Positions 36,415 to 47,304 of a DNA stretch of 64,000 nt are shown here, piece by piece (within the stretch, counting starts at the first letter, position 1; the number at the start of each line of letters is the position of its first letter). Location of the stretch: positions 496,001-560,000 of the forward strand of contig CM034138.1 of NCBI GenBank assembly GCA_019914995.1. Reading direction: 5' to 3'. Source of the DNA: Acanthochlamys bracteata. Its lineage: Eukaryota; Streptophyta; Magnoliopsida; Pandanales; Velloziaceae. The position numbers were made by a program, and so were the translations under genes. The notes beneath the pieces are model-generated. The model did not search any database and had not been told where the DNA came from. It saw only the letters and a program-made list of their open reading frames with translations.

Positions 36415-38561
36415 GAAATCCGAATAGCTTGGAGTTAACGCGGCTGTTGTTTATTCCGTTACCGTCACCGTTAATGAGTTTTACCTTACCTTTGTTTTAG
36501 CCACTGTTTTAAAGTAAAAATTTTGGATAAGTATTTCTAACTGGTTAGTTAATATTTCTAAATATACAACATAGAGTTTTTTACAGTTAACCAAATTTGA
36601 TTTTATAGGAAGAATTTGGTATTGCTTACACTAAAAGTAACTTTGAATTTTTTTATTTTATATTTTTTAATATATCTTTTATAATTATTTAAAAATTATT
36701 TAAAATCTTAGAAAAAATAAAGAAATTTTACATAATTTGAGTTTTTTATTACACATTTTTATTATTATTTTAAAATAAAAATATTAAAACTTATTTTTAA
36801 AAAAGATAAATATATTTTTCATTTAAAAAATTTCTATTTTAAAAACACCTTCAAACACCTCTTAGAGTTTCCAAATATTTTATCTTTTTTTTTGGCTCAA
36901 AAAACAAATAAGCATCACGTTTATTATTAGTCATAAAAATAAGTAAGTTGATGCAATATTTTATTAAATTTTAAATTTATTAAATTCGATTTTTTTATAA
37001 AAATAAGTAATTTGATGCAAATTTTTCATCAGTAGAGCAAAGGAAAAGACAACACTGTTTAAGTAATATTATTAGTTAATGACTCAACAAAATTATGTCT
37101 TAATCATCTAATAAAATGAAAAGGTGTTTTTCATTTTTCTTTTTTTTTTAAATAATAAATTTAATACATTACAAATTACACTGATTTGGCATTTTTCAGA
37201 TTTGTTTAGAACATTCGAAATTAATATAGAATGACAATCTTCATAAAAAGTTTTAACACTTCAAATATAAAATCACTCGAATTTTTAATGTGATTTCTTG
37301 CTGCGTTGCTTTCGAAATAATATCATAACTCAAAAAAATTAGAATTCTAAACTAAGTTTATATTTTGCATCACTGGAGCTTATCTTGTTTCATTCATTAT
37401 CTGCACCCTTTGACAGTGCATTTAAAAAATATTCAACTTCAAATTTTATTTATATTCTATTAAATTTATTAAATAAAATTTATTTTTAAAATATATTAAA
37501 ATATTTTTCATATTGGAAAATTTTATTTTATTAAAAAATTTATTTTATAAGTTCTTTCAAACGTTTTTATTATCGATTTTTGGTGCATTTGGATAAGTAT
37601 TCCACAAAATAAATTTTTTATTTTTTATTTTTAATAAATTATTTATAATATTTATAGAATTATTTAAAAATTTTTAAAATATTAAAAAATTATATGATAA
37701 AATCTTATTTATTTTAAAATAAATAATAATAATTTTATTTTAAAAAAGAACTTTTATAAACACTCTCGATCGCCACTTATTCACTTTTGCAACATTTACT
37801 TTATGAACCCATAATTCTCTCGTTTGTAAAAAATTCCTTTTTTTATTTTTCGTGATTTTTAGCATCTTTGTTGTGTGAAGTTGTTATTTCCACGTGGGAC
37901 GCCATTTTAATTGCACAAAAATAAGTTCAAAAAATAAATTCATAAAAAGTAAATTATTAAATCTAAATTTTGTATATATAAATATAAACAAGTTATTTCT
38001 AAGTTATTCAAAACTTGCATTCTAGCTAAAATAAATTATTATTTTCAAAATAAAGTCAATATTGTCTACGATAAAGCTTAACTACTTCGCTTTTTTGCAA
38101 AAAATTAGTACAGTATGTGCTGAGGAGATATACATTGAAAAAATTAATTAAAATAAAATATCAAGGTCCGATTCATATATTATAAAGTACAATTCAATTC
38201 AAAATTTTAATTTAATAAATTATAAAACTTTATATTATATTAATTTTATTTTTATTTTTATTTTTATTTAATTTGAAACTAATTTACTCACTCTTAATTA
38301 AAGCTTCGGTAATATGAGTTGAACCTAATTTAGATACAAACTCTAACAGTCATGATAAGTGCATTTGAGACAAAATTAAAGTCCACTTCCTTCTTGATAC
38401 ATGGGTAATTAATTTGAAGACACAAAAGATAGAAACTTTTTTTTTTTGATTGATAATGTGAAGAATGGGAAGGTGCGTATGAGAGCATTAGTGTTATAGA
38501 TGTGGAAGGTCTCCCATGTGTGGTTGTCTCAAGGATTGATGTAGATATAAGAATGAATAAA

Positions 38562-38770
38562 GAGCGTTTGATATTATTTTTCAACTAACTTTCATTCTAA
38601 TTTATATTTTATATTTTAAATAAATTATATATAATATTTTATAAAATTTATTTAAAAATTACAAAATATAAAAACTATATATCTTAATATTTTATTTTTT
38701 AAATAAAAAAATTATTTTTTAAAATAGTTTTTATTTAAAAAAATTATTTTACAAGCATTCCAAAACGTCC
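38562..38770. mobile_element. MITE-like AT-rich element
   Basis: Left end GAGCGTTTGATAT and right end ATTCCAAAACGTCC (reversed GGACGTTTTGGAAT) form an imperfect inverted repeat around an AT-rich core. Boundaries are approximate. Confidence 0.45.
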
Positions 38771-39035
38771 ATGAAATCCTTGTTTAACCAATGCTCAACA
38801 AGAAAATAAAGAAAAAAAAATTGGGAAAAAAAAGAATTTGTTCATTGGCTGAAGAGTAGTAGATGAGACTGAAACATTCCAAAGTTGGTGGAATTTTGTA
38901 GAAAAGAATCCAAAGGCGATTAATTCTTCATTTCTTATATATCCCTATTAGTTTTTTATTTCACATTGATCTCTAGTAACTTACGTGTAATATACTACTT
39001 TTCCAGGTATTTTTTTTCTCAGAATTTATTAAAAT

Positions 39036-39247
39036 GCCGTTTGGCTAAACTATCTCATATTTTTCAATAACTTTTTATAATATTTTATAATTTTTTAAAA
39101 TTTAATTAAATATGATACATTTATATATATATATATATATAATTTTTATATAAAAAATCAAGCTTATTCTTAAAAAAAATTTATAAAATATTATTTTATT
39201 TAAAAAAATTATTTTATAAGTATTTATAAATATTTTTTAAACGATTT
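39036..39247. mobile_element. MITE-like AT-rich element
   Basis: Left end GCCGTTTGGC and right end TTTAAACGATTT, with an interior of TTTTATAATATTTTATAA-type sequence like the other elements and a TA microsatellite inside. Boundaries are approximate. Confidence 0.4.
39122..39140. repeat. TA dinucleotide microsatellite
   Basis: About nine and a half TA units in an uninterrupted run, inside a MITE-like block. Confidence 0.85.
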
Positions 39248-42200
39248 TTGCTAGTCAGTCTATTGAGGTTAAATGTTTTATATAATTTTAAATTTTTTCG
39301 TGTTAGATTCTTTATTATTGAGAAAGCTATTTAATAAAAAGTATTGTGCGTGAGGATAATTTATTTATAAATTCGAACTAATTTAGACTCTAAATTAAAA
39401 AATTGATCCTAATCTATCAACTATAAATATTATAGGTACATGAAAGGGTTACTCTCCAATAAAAAGGATACCCCTTCACTGTCATCCTTACCATCCCTTC
39501 ATTATCATCACAACACAAACCAAAAAAGGAAAAAAAAGAAGAAGACGACAAAAGCATCTACCTCAAAAAGTTTCACCAAGAATTAATTCTGCATAATATG
39601 AATGAAGAATAAAGCTACGCACCGCTTTTTTTACTTCCCTTTCAATTCACGTTTCCATGCATCAATCTGCGTTGTATAATTCCAATCTGCAGCAGCAACA
39701 ACAGTGTTTTGCGAGTAAAAAACGAAATTGTATAATGCAAAGAGACCAAAAAAATATGTGGAATGTTTAAGAATATTTTTAAAATAAAATACTTTTTTAA
39801 TAAAAAATATTTTTATTTTTTAAAAAAATTATAAAAATATATAATTAAAAATTAAAAAATTATTTTTATGATAAGTAATGTCAAACGTATTTGAATTTTT
39901 TTTGAGTGTAGGTAAAGTTGGTATTTGGTACCAGTCCCACATGTACATGAATGGTTCATAATAATTAATCGGTACCCCATTACAATACAAGCATTCGTAA
40001 TGTTTGGCAAAACTTTTCATGCTCTCCCTAGCTTTTGGAAACGGTGACCCGAAACTAGCACGCCAAACGATGCCCTATACAGATGAGCATGTTATTCTAT
40101 TTTTTTTTAATTTATAAAATATAAATAAATTATACGTTATAAAATTTATACATTTATAAATTTATTATGTTTACATACATACTTAAATTTACTTTTAAAA
40201 AATAAAAAATAATTATTTTTGTTTTTCAGAAAAAAAATTTCTTTAAACATTTGTCTATAGACTACAAACGAGAAATTGAAATTTGAACTGCTGTTGTCGA
40301 GAAATGCCAACCACAGAGTTGAAAACAATCTTAAACAACGAAACTTGCATGTTATGCACAAGATCCTTTTTTTGTTAAGAGATTTTGGTAAGAGAAACCA
40401 ATTCAATGTCAAACTTTTGATTTGGTCCGATATTCAGATTTACAGGTATAGGCACTCAGGAACATTTCTCTTAGAGTATGTTTGAATACATAATTAAAAA
40501 ATAAAATTTAAAAAATAAAAAATAGATAAAAAAGAATAACTATTTAATTAATAATATTTAAATATATAGTAAAGATAATAAATTAATTATATTTAAATAA
40601 ATAGATATGGAATAAATAACAAAAGTAAATTTTTATAAAAATATCTATTTATTTATATTAATTTAACTTTTATTAATATAATTGTAAACTAATTTAATTA
40701 ATATAATTTAAATTAATTTTATTATATAACTGTTAAATTAATTTTTTATTAACGTCTTATATAATTTCACAAAATTAAATAAAATTTTTAATTAAAAATT
40801 TTAGTCATATATTTTTATTATTTTCTCTATCAACTAAAATCAATTAAAATTAAATAAATATAAAAATTATAAATTATTATAATAAAAATTAATAAATAAA
40901 ATATCTAACTAAAATAAATATTAAATAAATAAAAATAAAAATATCTAACAAATTTTGCTTTTATTTTTGTCACCATCAATTCACCGCAATATCACCATCA
41001 CCACCTCTTTCCTTCTTTTAATGAAATAAAAACAAACATCAATCAAGGTGGAGAAATAATTCACCATCACTATCATTCACCACCAAAATTTATAATCCAA
41101 ACAATATCGTAGGTATTCTTTCTTTTAAATATACAATCCATGCCTAAAAAATATATCTTCCCAACCCTACCATATAATAAAAAATAGAAGCGCAACAAAA
41201 AAAAATACACGTACGATCACGAATAAATAGATATTTAGAAGTATTTTTCAATTTAATTTATTTCAACATAGTTTAACAAAATCTTTTATAATATTTTATA
41301 ATTTTTTTAAAAATAAAATATAAAGAAACTTATTATTATTTATTTTATTATCTATTAAGGTAAAAATAGTCTTATTTTCTGAAATTTTTTTAAATATTTT
41401 TAGTTTCAAAAAATTTTAATTTCATAAACACTCCCAAACCTAAATATAATTAATTTAATTTTTATTTGAAACTAAAGTTGGCAATCTTTTTTTGGAATGC
41501 ATAACACCTACATTGTCTACACGCAATATTACCAACCGTATGCGATAGGGGCGATAACATCGTTTGGTTTATGGAGAATTCCTTATCCATTTCAGAAAGA
41601 TTAGAACCATCCAAACTAGTCTCCCATCTTTCGAGGAACATACCAAAACCAATAATTTATTCGTCTTTTCATATACAAGACATACAGGCTCTGATCATCA
41701 ATTCAAAGCAGTTTTTTCCTACCAGTGGTTGCATTTCAATACACTCTACAAATCAATCATGTACTAAGGAATACGACGTCTACAAAGATCCAAAACTTCG
41801 GCTATTTTTCGTTTTTCTTCTAGGACAGATACATCATGCTAATGGCTAGCGTAAGAATATCATCAATCTGTTGGCCTTCCAAGGCATAACCAAGGACCAT
41901 CCGGATCTTACCTTCATAGTAGTAGTATTACAGGGATTGCTTCCATACGTTGTTACGAGTGCCTTGGATCCATTCCACATAATTAAAAGAAGCTCACCAA
42001 AAATCAAAGACTCCAACCTAGTTTCAGAGCTAGATGGCCTACACAGCAATTAGGAACTATGTCCAAGTTCCTCGACATCAGTTCACAAAATTTGACCAAA
42101 GATCTACTATATTTTTGTCATGTAAAATAGCATACCAAAAAACATATATACAAAAACACTGTGGTTACAGCGATTTAACGCTTGGCTGGTTCATCACCAG

Positions 42201-42337
42201 CCAATGGAGTATGTAAGGTGTGGACCCTGTGAAAAAGACAAGTACAAACATCAAACCTGACACCATTTCAAAAGTTTAAGCAGTCAATTGTCTTGGCGCC
42301 CGCAAAACTTGAAAGTGCCTGTATCTGTGCCTTCTCC

Positions 42338-45300
42338 TCAAGCCACAGAGCAAACCTTCTCTGTTGATAATTAATAACCAAATAGCAAGTATTATTAGTC
42401 TTTGTAAAAGTCTGGTAAAATAGCATACTTAAGAGCTATAGTTTACCATTTCGAAAGCTGCTGCAACAAAGTCGATCATCGTCTACATAAGTCGCTTCGA
42501 GACCGATTAACCAAGAACCCACTGATATATCATCGTGTGCATAAGTCTTTAAAGATGCACTGCATTTTGAGGTAAGTATATAAGCAACTGATACATTTTA
42601 AAGGCCAAGTAAGAAGATCCTGAAACAGTCTCCCAAATGCAGTTGTTCATGTAGCCACACATTTAGAGATTTTAAGAGGTAAAATCCTAAAGCCTGCTTC
42701 TACCTGTTTATATTGATGTAGTGAGCCAAGCTTTTTGAGAGGATAACTAGAGAGCCAGAAGCATGGCGAAAGTACCTGAAAGATCAAATAGATGGATTCG
42801 AGTAAGTTGCTATATCTGAATAGACAATCAAGAGTAACTTACGATCTCTTTCGCACTTCCTTTCTATAAATTTCTTTGTTAAAGTATTTTGATTAATCTT
42901 CAACATTAAAACAAGTATGTGCACAGACTTAAAACCTTAAATGCACGGCATTGGTATTGGTGCAAGTATTATCAAATGTAAACGTAAACAAACAAGAGAA
43001 AAAAGAAATGAATTTTTGCCAGAGGTCAAAGGCACAAACATTTATATGGGAAGGTAACTTTTGTTAAAAGATGATACTCACGTCTTCCCATCACCGAATT
43101 TCCACCAATCAGGTTCATACCACTGTTTTCCACTGAAAAGAAAAGATACGAAATATCAAGTTTCAAATTCAGTACTTGTTGAATACATTGACCTCAGCTA
43201 ACAAACATCATAAATAAGTTCCTTCCTCTATCAACGAAAAATGAATAAAGTGTCAGAGCTATAGTGAATGCCCAAAACAATCAAGAAAGAGTTCTAAATA
43301 TTACCAGGAAATGTCATATAAACTTAATGGAGTACTTTGCTTTTCCCACTATGTATCCCACTAAGCATCCCACCAGTTGATCTATGACCTGCTCTTGAAT
43401 GAACTATGATCTGCCTATATTGAACTATGATCTGCTTTGTTGATCCAAGTGGACATCGGGTGGGATACATAGTATTACTCTAAACTCAACAATCAATATA
43501 ATATTTAGCAAAAAACAAGTGGTAATGGAAACCATTGAAACTTACTGCTCACTGATGACAGCACCAGATTTCATGCAACCCAAATAAGCCCCTTGCCGCT
43601 CACGATGACTTTCCAAAATCTCTATCAACCCGTCTGAGATGCAAAATGCATTTCTATATCAATCTTAACAAGCGCATGTGCGATTACTTGAGTTCTATAT
43701 CAACCCATATTCATCAATTGGTTGATTTTTAAGGACAAGCTCATCAACAACCAAGATAGAGAAGTAACAGAACAACAAACATCCCTGACAAGATTTTGGG
43801 CTAAGAGAAGTTGCCAAAAAGATATGCCTGTATACAAAGACAGCAAGCAAATTGAAAGAATCTTACTAAGGTCAAGATTGATGCCGTCATCAACTTTGAC
43901 ATAGAAGTCTGCATCCCATGTGTCGACTGCTGCACTGAAAAAGTATTTTGCTTTATTAGACAACTCCTCTGCAGCTTCCTCATGGCTCTCCTGCAAAACA
44001 AGTGAACATGAAGCAGTTAACAAGGACAATTAAGTAGTACACTTTTGATCAGGTTATAATAAGAAAATAATGTTATTAGTCAGAGCAGCAATGTCGCACA
44101 CAAGTTGTGCACCTAGTAGAAGTACATCTATGAGATTCTCTGAGATGCAATACCATGATTAACAACAGAAGCTGCTTCTACATACATGAACTAGAACTTT
44201 ATTATAACAAGATACAAGAACTCTATTATTGTTAAGTGAGGAGAAGGAAAGACACAGACATTACAATTTTAGAAGCAAAGTTATTATGAGTCAAGAAAAT
44301 ACAAAAGGAACAAGTGTTGCTGTATAATCTAAAATAACCTAAACGAAGCATTCAGCAAAAATAATACATATTGCAGAAAGCAGTATATCTGTGTTCACAT
44401 ATGACAAAGTCCAATACTTGACTTCAGCAAAGCAAATGAGGAAATTGTATGACTAACAACATATTGCAAGGTGACCAAAGTATGAGATATGAGACAAGCA
44501 TTAAGGAGTTTATAGAACTCACAAGAATCAAAAAATCCTTGGTTTGCTTGTTTTCTTCATCAATATTTCGATCCAAACTGTCACCATGATTAGGACTGCC
44601 AATTCATGCAAAACAATATTTTCATTTATATGGTTAAGAAGAGATGGCAAATATTGATAGCCTTTGTGAGAGAGTCTAGGGGAAAACCTTGACCAATAAC
44701 AAACCGAATCACTACGCCCCTTTCCTGGAGTTTCTTCATAGCATCTCCTGTCATAAAAATGTGGAAAAATCAACGCGAAGAACATAATGCTATGAACTTC
44801 TTCACATTTCAAATGCTTGATTCTAAGGCCTAACTGGTTAACCTCTTGGAAACCAGGAGCCTCGGAATATGTTCCTTTTCAGCCTACTTCCAAATCCAGT
44901 ATAAACTCCAATAACTGCGAGGTACTTTCTGTCATAGGAGGAACTGTTCTGCCTCATGAATCCCAAGCTCTTCGCCAACGTCAACTCCATTTCAGCTTCC
45001 ACGATCCTTTGCCCGATTTCCCTATTTACAAGAAATCAAATTGTGCTTTGCAAAATTTACAACGAAAATCACAACTGCATTACACTTACTTGCATCCAAG
45101 ATTCCTGAGCTTGTCTTCAATGGTAAGCACTCTTGGTGACTAGAAACAGCAGTGACCAGAATTAGCATTGCAAGAAGAAGTATATAGCTACACATAGAGG
45201 CTGAAAAGAGGCATTGTTCGTTAGTTACATTGTGAGAGTTTTGGTGTAGAAGCGTAGAAAGAAGCATCCTATTCCCAGCATCTTGCCACAGTCTAAGAAA

Positions 45301-45891
45301 ACAAAGTAAAGGAATTACAACTAATCAAATAAGTAGCCTTTTCCGATAGACACTACTTCAGGACATAAACAACCAACAGTGATTGGCCAACCAAAGAACA
45401 CATTTCAATTCTACTTCGAATTCTTCGCTTGGCACTCATTTTCCAGATAAAATTCAAAATCTATATCTAACTTTTGAGTCTCCTTCGAGCTGAACACAAC
45501 CTTTCACGGCATCCTACAACTAGAATTCCATTCTAAGAAAACAGTAATCATAGTTCGTACCCTGGGCTTTCCTCCAACCATAGTTACAAATTCTACAACT
45601 TCTAGCAATTCTTAACAAGTAATTCAACAAGCAAATTCGTTGCAGGAAAAAAGACAAATCCAAAGTTCACAGCGAAAGTTTAATCATCATCGGCAGCGAA
45701 TATAACTAGATCTAAACCACACCAAAGCAAAAGAAGATAAATAACCTTCCGGCAACATAGAGCCAAGCGAGAGAAGAGAGAAACGCCATGATAAGTGAAG
45801 CCTTGCTCGACTGTGAAGAAGAAGTAGAAGATGCAGAAGATCTCCACCTTCGATCATGCTTCCCAACCACCGGCGACCGGCCGATCTCCAT
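42338..45891 (-). CDS. HPGT: Hydroxyproline O-galactosyltransferase, HPGT type (GT31); frame broken by one base
   Basis: Twelve exons: 45891-45746, 45292-45229, 45139-45090, 45021-44843, 44747-44688, 44595-44523, 43990-43867, 43633-43546, 43132-43082, 42775-42704, 42559-42447, 42360-42338. The protein is a Golgi type II membrane enzyme that puts the first galactose on hydroxyproline of arabinogalactan proteins. The membrane anchor is around residues 36-52 ([16 protein letters not shown]). GT31 features follow: [29 protein letters not shown] (metal-binding DD), [40 protein letters not shown] and the C-terminal EKVCSVA. The joined exons total 1043 bases, one short of a full frame: exon 5 ends in phase 1 but exon 6 needs phase 2. 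An alternative donor GTTTGT (exon 5 ending at 44705) restores the frame with a six-residue loss (341 aa). Otherwise it is a one-base deletion or a sequence error. Confidence 0.88.
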
Positions 45892-45929
45892 CTCCGCCAG
45901 TGATCCTGATCCGTTCGATCGAATCAATC

Positions 45930-47304
45930 AATGAACTCTCGCAGCGAAGACGAAAATAAAGTTACAGTGAAGACTCAAATCGAGTTTGTCGAGCTTGATT
46001 TTGAAACTTGAAAGCCAAACAACATCGTCAATTTTAAATTGCAGGGCTAATATTGCAAATGCAAATGTCATCAATAGGGGCTAAAAGTTGAAGTTACACA
46101 ATTTTCAATGGGCCGTGGTTGAAATATAGGCCCAATAATCTAACTCGGCGTTTCTTGTCGCCACGAAACTTAATTAAAAGTTGCGCAAGTTTATTTCTAA
46201 TAATCTTTACTAATATTCTCCAATTACATTGTGTCTCAAATCTGAGTGTGCGTTTAGTAGTGCATATCAAAAAGCAATTTTTTAATTTTTTTTTATTTTA
46301 TGTTTTTTTATACATATTTTATAAATATTTAAAAAATTTATTTAAAAATTTAAATAACGTAAAAAAATTTTACGTAATGAAATTTTTTTATTGTATATAT
46401 TTTTATATTTTTATTTTTTTAGAAGTAAAAACAATAGAATTTTTTTTCTAAAAAAATAAAAATATTTTCTATTTTAAAAAAAATTAATTTATAAGTAATT
46501 CTAAACGCACCCTGAAATAAATCTGGAGATTCTCAACATCCTACTCGATTTCATACTAATTTGCCCTTCCAATATCTTCCGGAAAACGTGCTTCACCTGA
46601 TTACCCTTGTTTCTACTTCACAAAAAAATAAAAAAATATGCTGTCTATAATATTCAGTATTGTTTCTATCATGATTATAGATACTATAGAGACTTAGTAT
46701 TTATTTATTAGAGTTTATTTATGTAACGAAGTAAAACTGTAGAAGCTGCCTGATGATTGAGTAAGAATGTTTTTCAAATATTTATAACTGAGTTTCGTAA
46801 AAGTAAAAAATAAAAAGTGAAATTTTTTAAAAAATAAGTTGAAAATGGAGTTCTGTTTTTATATTACGATTGATTCCTGAAGTGGATTGAAAATGAGTTA
46901 TGCAGTGAAACTTGAGTTCTATTTGTACAGAATCGAAAACTCGAATTTTTAATTTTATTTTTAATTAAAACATAAAAAATTAATAAAATTTTAATTCTAA
47001 CGAAAGAAATTAGAGTTCTACTAAATTGAAACACACCCTAATCCGACCAACCAACGTGCTCAGAAAATTTCCAAAATTTCAACTATTATATGGGCCTTGA
47101 ATAAATTAGTGGGTCCCTAAAATTATTAGCAGACTAATTTCTTAGTGGGCCGAAAAAAAGGGAAGATTCTAAAATACCTTCGTCTTGATGCTTCGCTCGC
47201 TCTCCGCGCTCGAGCATTAACAGCATTATTCCGGTATCTCCTTTTATTTTTAAATCAAAATCATTCCCAGCAGAAGAACAACTGTTGAATCTTATTCGTG
47301 AAAT
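45930..47304. other. Divergent promoter region of HPGT and MGDG synthase
   Basis: About 1.4 kb between two start codons pointing away from each other. It includes one clear MITE (46248-46510). I looked for the phosphate-starvation site GNATATNC in about 0.8 kb upstream of the MGDG synthase ATG and found none. Confidence 0.5.
46248..46510. mobile_element. MITE with GTGCGTTTAG terminal inverted repeats
   Basis: A 263-base AT-rich element beginning GTGCGTTTAG and ending CTAAACGCAC, a perfect 10-bp inverted repeat. The interior is made of TTTAAAAATTT and TTTTTATATTTT words like the other elements. No clear target duplication. Confidence 0.75.

Larger units (their letters stand above)
35811..42200. 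other. Large AT-rich, gene-free region with many MITE-like blocks
   Basis: Over 6 kb upstream of the H+-PPase gene. The first about 600 bases are its promoter and leader. From 36590 on it is a succession of AT-rich blocks, each about 200 bases with weak inverted ends, separated by short ordinary sequence (around 36600-36865, 37440-37560, 37580-37785, 38562-38770, 39036-39247, 40080-40260, 40473-40960, 41225-41450). A TA dinucleotide run lies at 39122-39140. Open frames at 41564-42053 are short, lie on both strands and resemble nothing I know; the right end may be HPGT 3' untranslated sequence. Confidence 0.5.

Noticed and set aside
41564-42053. Overlapping frames on both strands at the right end of the gene desert.
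   Set aside because: No splice partners, domain or family resemblance; more likely HPGT 3' untranslated or old repeat sequence.
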